Source: Desulfobacter curvatus DSM 3379 (GTDB lineage Bacteria; Desulfobacterota; Desulfobacteria; Desulfobacterales; Desulfobacteraceae). From it: DNA of 64,000 nt. Shown in pieces: positions 16,673 to 25,591 of the stretch. The notes below the pieces were generated by a model. The model was given only the letters and a program-made list of their open reading frames with translations. It searched no databases and was not told the DNA's origin. Every line of letters begins with the position of its first letter. Position 1 is the stretch's first letter. The stretch is from contig NZ_KB893101.1 of assembly GCF_000373985.1 (NCBI RefSeq), positions 44,796 through 108,795 of the forward strand. Reading direction: 5' to 3'. Made by a program: the position numbers and the translations under genes.

Positions 16673-16936
16673 ATGCCGATTTATGAATATACCTGCAAGG
16701 CCTGCGGAAAAAATTTTGAAACCCTGGTAATGGGCAGTGATATCCCCACATGCCCGGCATGCAGCAGCGAAGACCTGGCACGAATGATGTCAAAATGCGG
16801 ATTTGTATCCAAATCCACAGGCCCCGGCGGCCAGATTCAGACAACCAAATCAGCCGGCAGTTCTGCCTGTTCCGGCTGCACCTCAACAAATTGCAGTTCC
16901 TGCAGCAGTAACAGCAGCAGCCGAACGATCGGGTAA
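16673..16936 (+). CDS. FmdB-family zinc ribbon protein
   Basis: This small 87-residue protein begins with the family hallmark MPIYEYTCKACGKNFE. Two CxxC pairs (CKAC and CPAC) form the zinc ribbon. A Cys- and Ser-rich tail follows (CSGCTSTNCSSC), which may bind metal or be disordered. FmdB-like proteins were named for a regulator near formamidase genes; their role is generally unproven. It begins the heme/siroheme operon and ends 2 nt before hemC. GGGGCGG before the ATG is a fair ribosome-binding site. Confidence 0.88.
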   Translation: MPIYEYTCKACGKNFETLVMGSDIPTCPACSSEDLARMMSKCGFVSKSTGPGGQIQTTKSAGSSACSGCTSTNCSSCSSNSSSRTIG

Positions 16937-16938
16937 AC

Positions 16939-17865
16939 ATGAAAACAAATATCTGCATTGGCACCCGGGGAAGCATGCTGGCCCTGTGGCAGGCCAACCA
17001 TGTAAAAGACACTATTGAAAAATCCTTTCCGGATATTCGGGTTGATATAAACATTATCAAAACCACGGGGGACCGGGTAACGGACCGGCCCCTTGCCATG
17101 GTGGGAGGCAAAGGCCTTTTTGTCAAAGAGATTGAATCGGCACTTTTAGACGGCACTGTTGATTTGGCTGTGCATTCCATGAAAGATATGCCCGGCGAAC
17201 TTCCCGAAGGACTGGTGATCGGGGCCATACCGGAGCGGGCAAACCCCTTTGATGTGCTCATATCCGGCCAAGGGGAGCTTTTCAAAGATTATCCCCAGGG
17301 TGCGGTCATCGGCACATCCAGCCTTCGCCGGGGCTCCCAGCTTAAATACCTTCGCCCGGATCTTGAAATCAAATCCATCCGCGGCAATCTGGATACCCGG
17401 CTTAAAAAGCTTAAATCCGGTGAATATGCGGCAATTGTACTGGCAGCTGCCGGTCTTGAACGTTTGGGACAGGGCAGTGAGATCACCGAGTACCTTAGTG
17501 AAACCGATATGGTTCCGGCTGTGGGCCAAGGCGCGCTTTGCATTGAAACCCGGGAAAATGATCCGGACATGGCAGACATTTTATCCGTCCTGGACCATGA
17601 CCCCACCCGGGTCTGTGTAACCGGTGAACGGGCATTCCTCAAAGAAATCGAAGGCAGCTGCCATATTCCAGTGGCTTGTTTTGGTAAAATCCGGGACAGC
17701 AGGGTGATTTTGACGGCAGTGGTGGCATCGGAGGACGGCCGGTCTTTAATCAAAGAAACCATTGAATCATCCCCTGAACAGGTAACTGAAAAGGGTCGGG
17801 AACTGGCAAAACTTGTTCTTGATAAAGGCGGAAAACGCATATTGGAGGCGATTAATATCCCATGA
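16939..17865 (+). CDS. hemC: hydroxymethylbilane synthase (porphobilinogen deaminase)
   Basis: HemC joins four porphobilinogens into hydroxymethylbilane. The 308-residue protein has IGTRGSMLALWQA near the start, HSMKDMPGELPEG in the active-site region, and the dipyrromethane-cofactor Cys in GSCHIPVACFG. The length is normal. It overlaps cobA/hemD by 4 nt (ATGA), indicating coupled translation of consecutive enzymes of the tetrapyrrole pathway. Confidence 0.96.
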   Translation: MKTNICIGTRGSMLALWQANHVKDTIEKSFPDIRVDINIIKTTGDRVTDRPLAMVGGKGLFVKEIESALLDGTVDLAVHSMKDMPGELPEGLVIGAIPERANPFDVLISGQGELFKDYPQGAVIGTSSLRRGSQLKYLRPDLEIKSIRGNLDTRLKKLKSGEYAAIVLAAAGLERLGQGSEITEYLSETDMVPAVGQGALCIETRENDPDMADILSVLDHDPTRVCVTGERAFLKEIEGSCHIPVACFGKIRDSRVILTAVVASEDGRSLIKETIESSPEQVTEKGRELAKLVLDKGGKRILEAINIP

Positions 17866-19412
17866 CACAAACCAGGGGCAAGGTTTATCTGATTGGTGCA
17901 GGACCGGGAGACCCAGGGCTTATCACCGTAAAGGCAAAGGAGTGCATTCAAGCTGCGGATGTGGTGGTTTATGATTACCTGGCATCCCCCTTTTTACTCG
18001 ATTATGCAAAAAAAGACGCTGAAATTATCTATGTGGGCAAAAAAGGTGGGGACCACACCCTGACCCAGGACAAAATCAACCTGCTGCTGGTGGACAAGGC
18101 CAAGGCAGGCAAAAATGTGGCCCGTCTCAAAGGCGGCGATCCCTTTGTTTTCGGCCGGGGCGGGGAAGAGGCCCAGGAGTTGTTGTCCTACGGCATCAGC
18201 TATGAGGTGATTCCCGGTGTCACATCAGCCGTGGCTGCCCCAGCCTATGCCGGGATCCCGGTGACCCACAGGGATCATACCTCTTTTGTCTCCTTTATAA
18301 CCGGTCACGAACGGCCCGATAAAACAGAGTCCCGGATGCAGTGGGACATATTTGCAAAGTCCGACGCCACCCTTGTCTTTTTTATGGGGGTCAAAAATCT
18401 ACCTAATATCGTCACCAAACTGATGGAGCACGGCAAACCGTCGGACACACCTGTGGCCCTGGTGCGCTGGGGCACCACCACCCGCCAGCAGACCGTAACC
18501 GGCACCCTTGCCACCATTGTTGATGTGGTTGAAAAAGCAGGGCTGAAATCCCCGGCCATCATTGTGGTGGGGCATGTGGTCTCTTTGCGGGAGGAGCTGG
18601 CCTGGTTTGACAAAAAACCTTTGTTCGGGAAAAAAATTGTGATTACCCGGGCCCGGGCCCAGGCATCCGGCCTTGTGGCCGAGCTTAACCGCCTTGGTGC
18701 CCAGTGCATAGAGATCCCGACCATTAAAATCGTGCCGCCTGAAGATAAAAAGCCGTTGAAAGAGGCCATTGATAACCTGGACCGGTATGACTGGCTGGTG
18801 CTCACCTCGGTGAACGGCGTAAAATTTTTCTTTGACACCCTTTTTGAACAGGGAAAGGATGCCCGCGCCTTGGGACATCTTAAATGTGCCTGCATCGGCC
18901 CTGTGACCAAAGAACGCCTGGCAGACTATGGGATTATTTCCGATATTCTGCCCGAAACATATCAGGCGGAATCTGTTGTGGATGCGTTTTCAGGCCTTGA
19001 TATGACCGGCAAAAAGGTATTGCTGCCCCGGGCGAAAAAAGCACGTACCATCCTGCCTGAACAGCTGACCCACATGGGCGCCGTGGTGGATGAAGTCCCC
19101 GCATATGAAACCCAACTGGCAGATGAGGGAAAAGATCTTCTTATTGATATGCTCAAGGCTGGGGATGTCGATGCAGTGACCTTTACTTCATCTTCCACGG
19201 TAACTAATTTTTTGACCCTGCTTGAGGGACAAAACGCCCCTGCTTTGCTTGATGGAGTTCTCCTTGCCAGCATCGGTCCCATCACCTCGGATACCATCCG
19301 GGCCCAAGGGCTTAAACCGGATATTGAGGCGGACTCTTTTACAATTGACGGTCTTATTAAAGCCTTGCTCGAACATTATGAAAACGCCTTGTCCGGTGTT
19401 TTAGAAAGTTAA
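17862..19412 (+). CDS. cobA/hemD: fused uroporphyrinogen-III C-methyltransferase / uroporphyrinogen-III synthase
   Basis: Two consecutive enzymes sit on one 516-residue chain. The N-terminal SUMT domain (about 1-245) has VYLIGAGPGDPGLITVKA, GGDPFVFGRGGEE and PGVTSAVAAPAYAGIPVTHR, the last two here in full at 13 and 20 residues. It methylates uroporphyrinogen III to precorrin-2. The C-terminal HemD domain (about 255-505, starting near KIVITRARAQASG) closes the bilane. The fusion is common in Desulfobacterota and clostridia and directs flux to siroheme, cobalamin and siroheme-dependent heme. It lies between hemC and moaA. Confidence 0.95.
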   Translation: MTQTRGKVYLIGAGPGDPGLITVKAKECIQAADVVVYDYLASPFLLDYAKKDAEIIYVGKKGGDHTLTQDKINLLLVDKAKAGKNVARLKGGDPFVFGRGGEEAQELLSYGISYEVIPGVTSAVAAPAYAGIPVTHRDHTSFVSFITGHERPDKTESRMQWDIFAKSDATLVFFMGVKNLPNIVTKLMEHGKPSDTPVALVRWGTTTRQQTVTGTLATIVDVVEKAGLKSPAIIVVGHVVSLREELAWFDKKPLFGKKIVITRARAQASGLVAELNRLGAQCIEIPTIKIVPPEDKKPLKEAIDNLDRYDWLVLTSVNGVKFFFDTLFEQGKDARALGHLKCACIGPVTKERLADYGIISDILPETYQAESVVDAFSGLDMTGKKVLLPRAKKARTILPEQLTHMGAVVDEVPAYETQLADEGKDLLIDMLKAGDVDAVTFTSSSTVTNFLTLLEGQNAPALLDGVLLASIGPITSDTIRAQGLKPDIEADSFTIDGLIKALLEHYENALSGVLES

Positions 19413-19418
19413 AGTACA

Positions 19419-20402
19419 ATGATTGCAGGAACCAGAAACATTAATTATTTGAGAATCTCAGTCACGGACCGGTGTAATTTCAGGTGCAGATATTGTATTC
19501 CTGCAGCACCGTTCAAGGTCATTGAACATGAACGTATTGCCCGGTATGAAGAGATATTAAGAATTGTCCGCATCGGATGTGACATGGGCATTACCAAAGT
19601 CAGGATCACCGGCGGAGAGCCCTTTGTCAGAAAGGGTATTTTCTCTTTTCTCCACCGGTTATGCCGCCTTCCCCAATTAAAAGACATCTCCATTACCACC
19701 AACGGTTCCCGCCTGAACCGGGATAAAATAAAAGAATTGATGGATATGGGTATCCAAAGGCTCAACTTCAGCCTGGATACCCTGGTGCCGGAAAAATTTG
19801 TCCGGATTACCCAGCGGGACCGGTTCCAAAGGGTTTGGGACAGTATAATGGCAGCCCACGATCTGGGCATGTCACCCATAAAAATCAATACCGTGGCATT
19901 GAAAGGATTCAATGATGATGAAATCCATGCCATTGCCGGCCTGACCCGGGAATACCCCTTCCATGTCCGATTCATTGAATACATGCCCATGGGAAACACC
20001 AATGTGGGTGCAGAGCAACAGATTCTCACCCAGGATATTAAAAATCTTATTACCGATGCCCATGGGCCGCTCACGGTCGTCCCTAAAAGGGTAAATGACG
20101 GACCGGCAAAGCTGTACAAACTGGCCGGGGCATCAGGAATTTTAGGATTCATTACACCGGTAAGCTCTCATTTTTGCAACGAATGCAATAGGTTGCGTCT
20201 TACTTCTCGGGGAACCCTTCGCCCCTGCCTGCTCAGCAACAATGAAACCGATATTCTCACACCACTGCGCAACGGCGCCGACGATGAGGCGTTGAAGCAA
20301 ATTATGGTATCAGCTTTGAAAGACAAGCCCTTATACCATAACTTAGAAAAGAGAACTGCCCGGGATCTGCCTTTGAATCATATGACATCCATCGGCGGAT
20401 GA
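19419..20402 (+). CDS. moaA: GTP 3',8-cyclase (molybdenum cofactor)
   Basis: MoaA is a radical-SAM enzyme that rearranges GTP in the first step of molybdopterin synthesis. It has 327 residues. The N-terminal cluster motif is CNFRCRYC and the SAM-binding motif is TGGEPFVR. The second C-terminal cluster motif CNECNRLRLTSRG plus a later Cys (RPCL) separates MoaA from heme-pathway radical-SAM enzymes such as AhbC/AhbD. The chain ends in the Gly-Gly that MoaA needs for activity. It follows cobA/hemD by 6 nt; the pairing with tetrapyrrole genes is unusual. Confidence 0.93.
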   Translation: MIAGTRNINYLRISVTDRCNFRCRYCIPAAPFKVIEHERIARYEEILRIVRIGCDMGITKVRITGGEPFVRKGIFSFLHRLCRLPQLKDISITTNGSRLNRDKIKELMDMGIQRLNFSLDTLVPEKFVRITQRDRFQRVWDSIMAAHDLGMSPIKINTVALKGFNDDEIHAIAGLTREYPFHVRFIEYMPMGNTNVGAEQQILTQDIKNLITDAHGPLTVVPKRVNDGPAKLYKLAGASGILGFITPVSSHFCNECNRLRLTSRGTLRPCLLSNNETDILTPLRNGADDEALKQIMVSALKDKPLYHNLEKRTARDLPLNHMTSIGG

Positions 20403-20520
20403 TGCGCTGACGGTCCGTTAAACTTTTTTATTTTTTCGTGAGTTTTTTTTAATTTTCGGTGTCTATACTGTTACACGGGCGCACCTTTGGCCTGGAACAA
20501 ACCAACCTAAAGAGGACACC

Positions 20521-20709
20521 ATGAAACAACACATAGCTTTTGCAGCAGCAGCCGTATTCACCACAAGTCTATTTACCGGATTCGTCCAGGCAGGACCAGG
20601 AAGACATGGCTCCGGTCGGGGCCATCACCATCGCCACCCCCAGCACAACAATGACAATGTTCTTAAAGGCGTAGTCTTACCAGGAGATTGCGCAGATACT
20701 GGGGATTAA
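20521..20709 (+). pseudogene. truncated small exported His-rich protein
   Basis: A good ribosome-binding site (AGAGG) and start lead into a signal peptide (MKQHIAFAAAAVFTTSLFTG) and a His/Gly-rich segment (GRGHHHRHPQHNN). This resembles the N-terminus of Spy/zinc-resistance-associated-type periplasmic proteins. After about residue 52 the frame runs out of frame into sigma-factor sequence and stops at residue 63. A deletion appears to have removed the rest of this gene and the start of the next. Confidence 0.55.
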
Positions 20710-20791
20710 AAAAGGAACCGTCAGTTCACGGGTATTCAGGGCAAGGCAGATGATCATCCGGTTTGTGGAAAAGACAACCAGGCCGATATAA
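20675..20791 (+). pseudogene. remnant of an ECF sigma factor, region 4 only
   Basis: In the second frame the sequence reads SYQEIAQILGIKKGTVSSR followed by VFRARQMI and a short tail ending at a stop at 20789-20791. This is the helix-turn-helix of sigma-70 region 4 (the typical form is YxEIAxILxxxxGTVxSRLxRAR). Regions 2 and 3 and the start codon are absent; an in-frame stop precedes it at 20672. It cannot be a working sigma factor. Confidence 0.75.
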
Positions 20792-20835
20792 CGACGACAA
20801 AATTCAAATTCCATAGGGCACAGGCTGTTTTCGGC

Positions 20836-21024
20836 ATGTTAAATCTTGCTGTGGTGGTTGTAATTATGTTTCTGGCCACCCGGTACATGGGACAACCGTC
20901 CAGCGGGGTATCAGTACCCGGCCCTTCAGCAGTGGTAAATTCTATTGATGCATACGGATCCTCAGTTATGATCCTGGAAACGGCAGAAACCCACCATACG
21001 ATTATCTGGTTTTCTGAAACCTGA
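20836..21024 (+). pseudogene. possible anti-sigma remnant, single membrane helix
   Basis: The frame is open from before the sigma-remnant stop. A membrane helix (MLNLAVVVVIMFLATRYMG) is followed by a short tail with TAETHHTIIWF. In ECF operons this position, just after the sigma gene, usually holds an anti-sigma factor. The natural start may have been near 20791-20796, where only ACG codons are now found, so the ATG at 20836 would give a protein without its cytoplasmic part. Assignment rests on position and shape only. Confidence 0.4.
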
Positions 21025-21038
21025 GAAAAAGGAAAGAG

Positions 21039-21522
21039 ATGGTTACAACGCCCTCATTATCAACTTGGTTCAAAGATACGTTTGCCGGTTTTTTTCTAAT
21101 AACGATGCTTTATGGCCTATCATTGGCAGGCCCGGTTTATCAGACCCGGGTGAGGGTCGTCAGTGCGGATAACGGACCAACTCGGACGGATCCCGGCATC
21201 CAGGATATAATCAATAATCAAAGAGATTGGCCCTGTTTTCAAGTATACTCGTTTCAGACTGCTCAGTGATAAAACCATAAAATTATCCCAGGGCCAAAAA
21301 AAAGTAATAGCCAGGCGCCTGTCCATCACCCCCCTGGGCATGCAGAATACTCGCATTCAATATCACCTGCGGGTGGATACTGCGAAATCGCCTGTATTCG
21401 AAACAAATGTAGGGATTAATAACAATACCAGCGTCACCATTGGCGGACCGAGAGTCAAAAACGGTGTGATGTTAATAAACAACAGGGGCACATCCGTTAG
21501 CCTCGTTGCGCATCTCTTCTAA
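21039..21522 (+). pseudogene. frameshifted secreted protein of unknown function
   Basis: The first frame (from the ATG at 21039) encodes an export signal (TWFKDTFAGFFLITML) and the start of a beta-rich domain up to DPGIQDI, then stops at 21267-21269. The next frame, open from 21211 to 21522, continues sensibly as IKEIGPVFKYTRFRLLSDK and runs to SVSLVAHLF. One frameshift between about 21205 and 21225 therefore splits a protein of about 160 residues. It follows the sigma and anti-sigma remnants and was probably part of the same ECF operon. Confidence 0.6.
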
Positions 21523-21562
21523 AAAAATAATATATCACCGCTACCTATTAATCCCCTGATTT

Positions 21563-21588
21563 GGAAAAGGTCTCTTTTCCATTTTTTA
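21563..21588 (+). terminator. rho-independent terminator after the decayed ECF locus
   Basis: GGAAAAG (21563-21569) pairs with CTTTTCC (21574-21580) around GTCT and is followed by ATTTTTTAT. It ends plus-strand transcription just before the histidine kinase gene. Confidence 0.75.
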
Positions 21589-21630
21589 TGGCTTTTTTCC
21601 TAAGTTTATATTAGACTTTTCCAAAATTCG

Positions 21631-23271
21631 ATGATGCAGTCTAAGGGGTTTTCACGGCCATTGATCATATTATCCAAAATTCGGAATCTTAAGCTCAGGA
21701 ACAAATTGCTGCTCTATTTACTTATCATTTTTGTCCCATTAATTATTATATCCGAAACAATAATCTTTATTCTAAGCCGGAAACTGGACGAAATCGCCCT
21801 CCCCTTCAGCACATTATACACATTAATCACTCTGGATATTTTAATTTTTCTTATGACTTTTGTGAGCTTAGCCTATCTATTGTCACGATCCGTCACCAAA
21901 CCACTTTATAAATTTACCCAGACTTTGGACAACAATGAAGACGGCGACTGCAGTGTTCGCTTAAACCATAACGTTGAAGATGAGCTTGGCAGCTTTGCTC
22001 GACATTTCAATGCATTCATGACCCGCATCGAAAAATATCAAGAGCAATTAACTGATAAAAATAAAAAGTTAATTAAAGCCCAGGATGCCGTTCAAGCATC
22101 AGAAAAAGAACGTCGCAAACTTCTGACCCAATTACAAAAAACACAGAAAATGGAAGCCATCGGCACATTGGCCGGAGGGATTGCCCATGATTTTAATAAT
22201 ATTTTGTCCAGCATTTTCGGTTATGCCCAACTGGCCCAGATGAGCGGAGGCAACCAAGAAAAACTAAACATTCACATGAACCAAATCCTTAAAGGAGCCC
22301 AACGCGCAGCGGATCTTGTTGAACAAATTCTGACCTTCAGCCGCCAGACGGAAAACGAAAAAAGGCCCTTAAAGCTGCATCTTGTGGTTAAAGAAGCACT
22401 TAAGCTTCTCCGGGCGTCCATTCCCTCCACCATTGAAATGATCACCCGGGTAGATACCATTGACATGGTTAATGCAGACCCCACTCAAATGCATCAAATG
22501 ATCATAAACCTGTGCACAAATGCCTATCATGCAATGATGACATCCGGTGGGACTTTAACGGTAAGCTTGACCACAGTCGATCAAATTGAGCCTGGACACC
22601 AGAGCAAAGACTATTTCCGATCCGGACCTTTTTTAAAACTGGTGGTTCAAGATACAGGGTACGGTATGAGTCGGGAAACTATTGAAAAGGCTTTCGATGC
22701 CCATTTTACAACGAAATCAGTCGGTCGGAGTACAGGGTTAGGGCTCACCCTGGTCAAAGCAATTATCGAAGACCATAAAGGCCTTTCTTACATTGAAAGC
22801 ATTGCAGAACAGGGAACCTCATTTTTCGTTTATCTGCCGATCGTAACGAAAAGCGATCCATTGGCAGAAAGCCCAACCGGCTTAGATGCATCCCTAAAAC
22901 CATGCAAAGAAACCATCATGATCGTAGATGATGAGCCTGATCTCCTGGCTTTAATTGAAGAACTGCTTAACAAATTCGGTTATTCGGTCCACCCGTTTAA
23001 TGACGGTGAAAGCGCGCTGAACGCCTACCGGAAAGGCAGCATCAACTTTGATATGATAATTACCGATATGACCATGCCACGGATGACCGGTATTGCCCTG
23101 GCTGAAGCCATATTGTTTGAAAATAAGAATATGCCCATAATTTTATGCTCCGGCTATAATGAAACCCTAACCCGGTCCGAGGTCAAAGCAATAGGTATTC
23201 AGGCCTTTCTTCCAAAGCCTTTGGATACATCCCAGTTGCTTAACACTATGAGAGTGCTGCTTGATAAATAA
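21631..23271 (+). CDS. hybrid sensor histidine kinase with C-terminal receiver
   Basis: The 546-residue membrane kinase has two N-terminal membrane helices (about 25-47 and 60-85) with almost no periplasmic loop. A HAMP-like region and coiled coil follow, then a HisKA domain with AHDFNNIL (phospho-His near residue 186). The ATPase domain has an N-box (INLCTNAYHAM) and G-boxes (DTGYGMS, STGLGLTLVK). A CheY-like receiver (about 428-545) has the DDEPD acidic pair, phospho-Asp in IITDMTMP near 479, and the conserved KP Lys. With such a small sensor part, the signal is likely membrane or cytoplasmic. No partner regulator is adjacent. Confidence 0.9.
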   Translation: MMQSKGFSRPLIILSKIRNLKLRNKLLLYLLIIFVPLIIISETIIFILSRKLDEIALPFSTLYTLITLDILIFLMTFVSLAYLLSRSVTKPLYKFTQTLDNNEDGDCSVRLNHNVEDELGSFARHFNAFMTRIEKYQEQLTDKNKKLIKAQDAVQASEKERRKLLTQLQKTQKMEAIGTLAGGIAHDFNNILSSIFGYAQLAQMSGGNQEKLNIHMNQILKGAQRAADLVEQILTFSRQTENEKRPLKLHLVVKEALKLLRASIPSTIEMITRVDTIDMVNADPTQMHQMIINLCTNAYHAMMTSGGTLTVSLTTVDQIEPGHQSKDYFRSGPFLKLVVQDTGYGMSRETIEKAFDAHFTTKSVGRSTGLGLTLVKAIIEDHKGLSYIESIAEQGTSFFVYLPIVTKSDPLAESPTGLDASLKPCKETIMIVDDEPDLLALIEELLNKFGYSVHPFNDGESALNAYRKGSINFDMIITDMTMPRMTGIALAEAILFENKNMPIILCSGYNETLTRSEVKAIGIQAFLPKPLDTSQLLNTMRVLLDK

Positions 23272-23287
23272 AAAACCGTTGACAAAA

Positions 23288-23318
23288 AAACGGGGATGGT
23301 TTTACACCATACCCGTTT
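23288..23318. terminator. bidirectional terminator between the kinase gene and rplQ
   Basis: AAACGGG (23288-23294) and ATGG (23296-23299) pair with CCAT (23307-23310) and CCCGTTT (23312-23318). T-rich sequence follows on the plus strand and a seven-A run precedes it, giving a T run on the minus strand. It serves the two convergent transcripts. Confidence 0.8.
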
Positions 23319-23363
23319 GTTCTTCTTATAGTGCCCGAAAAAATTTTGTGTTTGAATAAAATT

Positions 23364-23445
23364 TGCCTGGGTGCGAGGCAGAAACAAAGCTGAAACCGGA
23401 GCGTACTATCAAGTACGTGAAAATTTCAGCTTTGTGTACAGCACC
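23364..23445 (-). repeat. nested palindromic element in the rplQ 3' region
   Basis: The core is an 11-bp perfect inverted repeat, CAAAGCTGAAA (23385-23395) with TTTCAGCTTTG (23424-23434). It encloses a second perfect one, CGTACT/AGTACG (23402-23417). A TGCCT/AGGCA hairpin (23364-23380) flanks it, and GGTGC (23370-23374) can reach GCACC (23441-23445). It lies between the rplQ stop and the bidirectional terminator, so it would be transcribed in the ribosomal operon's 3' UTR. Confidence 0.6.
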
Positions 23446-23474
23446 GCAGGGGTGACTTTTCGTCCAAGCAACAA

Positions 23475-23831
23475 TTAATCGGTGATTAACTCAATTTGAA
23501 CCATCGGAGCAACATCCCCTTTCCTTGGTCCTAGCTTGGTAATTCTCGTATATCCACCCTGCCTTGAGTTAAACTTCTCTGCTACCTCTTCAAAAAGGGC
23601 ATGCACAACATCTTTTTCACGGATTACCGACAACGCCTGACGTCTGGCATGAAGATCTCCACGTTTGGCCAGGGTAATCATTTTATCGGCAATTTTGCGA
23701 AGACCTTTGGCTTTGGCCTCAGTGGTTTTGATGCTGCTGTGTTTGAACAGAGAAGTTACCATGTTCCTAAACATCGCCTTTCTATGGGCAGAGGTTCTGT
23801 TCAGTTTTAATACGGATTTTCTATGCTTCAT
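23475..23831 (-). CDS. rplQ: 50S ribosomal protein L17
   Basis: L17 is a large-subunit protein near the exit tunnel. The 118-residue protein begins [20 protein letters not shown], the strongly conserved start of bacterial L17, and keeps [14 protein letters not shown]. It is the last gene of the alpha operon, 5 nt after rpoA, and is followed by the palindromic element and the terminator. Confidence 0.97.
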   Translation of the reverse strand: MKHRKSVLKLNRTSAHRKAMFRNMVTSLFKHSSIKTTEAKAKGLRKIADKMITLAKRGDLHARRQALSVIREKDVVHALFEEVAEKFNSRQGGYTRITKLGPRKGDVAPMVQIELITD

Positions 23832-23836
23832 GGTAT

Positions 23837-24859
23837 TTATTCTCCTTCCTGAGTATTCACATCTTCCGGCGGTTCGATCCCTTCAAGGTCCATCCCCAAA
23901 GATAATTCCATTGAATTGAGCACTTCTTTGATTTCATTGAGTGATTTTCGGCCGAAATTCTTTGTCTTGAGCATTTCGCTGTCGGTTTTCTGGACCAACT
24001 GGTAAATGGTATGGATTCTCGCATTTTTCAGACAGTTTGAACTGCGAACAGAGAGCTCAAGCTCATCCACGGAACGGTAAATATTCTCATTGAATCCCTT
24101 TTCACCTTCATCGGTTTTATATTCCGATTCATCCGGTTCAAGTTCTTCATCAAAATTGATAAATGGATTCATCTGTTCTTTGAGTATTTTTGCGCCGTAG
24201 GCAACCGCATCATCAGGCGTAACACTACCGTCTGTCCAAACTTCAAAGGTCAGTTTGTCATAGTCGGTTTTCTGACCGATACGCGATGTGCCCACCACAT
24301 ATTTTACTCGTTTGATGGGGGAAAACGCCGAATCAATGGGGATGGTACCGATAGGGGCATCGTCGTCCTTATTTGCAGATGACAGCGCATACCCCTTACC
24401 TGTTTTCACAACCATGACAATATTGAGTTTTCCATTTTTATTTACCGTGGCAATATGCTGCTCCGGGTTTAGAATTTTAACCCGACCGTCCGGACTGACA
24501 ATGTCCGCACCTGTAACCTCCGCCTCGCCGGTTATATTAAGGGTCAATATTTTTTCTTCTGGATCGTCCACTTTGAGCTTTAATTCTTTCAGATTAAGGA
24601 TGATCTCGGAAACATCCTCTCTAATATCTGAGATAACGCTGTATTCGTGAAGTGCATCATCGAATTTCACGGAGACTATGGCGGCGCCATAAATGGATGA
24701 TAAAATAATTCGCCGAAGCGAGTTACCAATGGTGATGCCGTATCCCCTTTCAAGGGGTTCACACACAAACTTACCATAGGTGGAAGTTGTGGTAACATCA
24801 AGCTTTTCCGGCTTGATCATCTCTCGCCAGTTAACATATGCAAGATTTTCAGATGACAT
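23837..24859 (-). CDS. rpoA: RNA polymerase alpha subunit
   Basis: Alpha nucleates RNA polymerase assembly. The 340-residue protein has the N-terminal dimerisation domain with [20 protein letters not shown] (first 20 residues of the motif) and the C-terminal domain (about 255-325) that contacts UP elements and activators, with [13 protein letters not shown] and [14 protein letters not shown]. The length is close to the usual 329, with a short acidic tail. It lies between rpsD and rplQ as in the classical alpha operon. Confidence 0.98.
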   Translation of the reverse strand: MSSENLAYVNWREMIKPEKLDVTTTSTYGKFVCEPLERGYGITIGNSLRRIILSSIYGAAIVSVKFDDALHEYSVISDIREDVSEIILNLKELKLKVDDPEEKILTLNITGEAEVTGADIVSPDGRVKILNPEQHIATVNKNGKLNIVMVVKTGKGYALSSANKDDDAPIGTIPIDSAFSPIKRVKYVVGTSRIGQKTDYDKLTFEVWTDGSVTPDDAVAYGAKILKEQMNPFINFDEELEPDESEYKTDEGEKGFNENIYRSVDELELSVRSSNCLKNARIHTIYQLVQKTDSEMLKTKNFGRKSLNEIKEVLNSMELSLGMDLEGIEPPEDVNTQEGE

Positions 24860-24906
24860 TTAAATCTCCTGAATAGATAATTTGGTAAATCATGTATATG
24901 ATAAAC

Positions 24907-25533
24907 CTATTTTGAATAGAGCTCGACGATCAACTGTTCCTGGATCGGCAGTGAAATATCTTCCCTTTCAGGAAGACCTTTAATTTCACCTTTAAAACTG
25001 TCTTTATTAATTTCAAGCCACTGGGGAATACCACGCCTTACAATGGCGTCCAAGGAATCGATAATGGCTTGGATGGTTCTGCTTTTTTCACATAGTTCGA
25101 TAACATCCCCTTTTTTTACCTGATAGGATGGGATGTTAACCTTTTTTCCGTTTACGGTAAAATGATTGTGACGAACAAAATGGCGACCCTGATTTCTGGA
25201 ATTTACGAATCCAAGCCTAAATACAGCATTATCTAACCGAGTCTCCAGTAATGTCAACAGATTAATGCCGGTAATGCCTTTTTGACGATCTGCTCGTTTG
25301 AATGTATTTCTAAACTGTTTCTCAGATACACCATAAATGCGTTTAACTTTTTGTTTTTCCCGAAGCTGCATACCGTAATCTGATTGTTTAACTCTTTTCT
25401 GACCGTGTTCCCCGGGAGGGAAGCCTCTGCGGTCAAAACTGCATTTATCAGAAAAACAACGATCACCTTTTAAAAAAAGTTTCATATTTTCACGCCTGCA
25501 CTGCCTGCAGACAGAACCTCTATATCTTGCCAA
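24907..25533 (-). CDS. rpsD: 30S ribosomal protein S4 (zinc-binding form)
   Basis: S4 is a primary 16S rRNA binder and often the autoregulator of the alpha operon. The 208-residue protein starts MARYRGSVCRQCRRE and keeps further Cys in RCFSDKCSFDRR, giving the C+ zinc site. The S4 RNA-binding domain (about 95-160) follows with RLDNAVFRLGF. The second half ends in LIVELYSK, as is common. Confidence 0.97.
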   Translation of the reverse strand: MARYRGSVCRQCRRENMKLFLKGDRCFSDKCSFDRRGFPPGEHGQKRVKQSDYGMQLREKQKVKRIYGVSEKQFRNTFKRADRQKGITGINLLTLLETRLDNAVFRLGFVNSRNQGRHFVRHNHFTVNGKKVNIPSYQVKKGDVIELCEKSRTIQAIIDSLDAIVRRGIPQWLEINKDSFKGEIKGLPEREDISLPIQEQLIVELYSK

Positions 25534-25591
25534 GTTTCCTCCTTTATCACTTTAGATAAAGTTTACACGTTTAAATTTTTCGTTCCAACAA

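Noticed and set aside
16850..16930. Cys-rich tail of the FmdB-like protein as a selenoprotein or metallothionein
   Set aside because: No in-frame TGA or SECIS-like hairpin is visible, and low-complexity Cys/Ser tails are common in this family.
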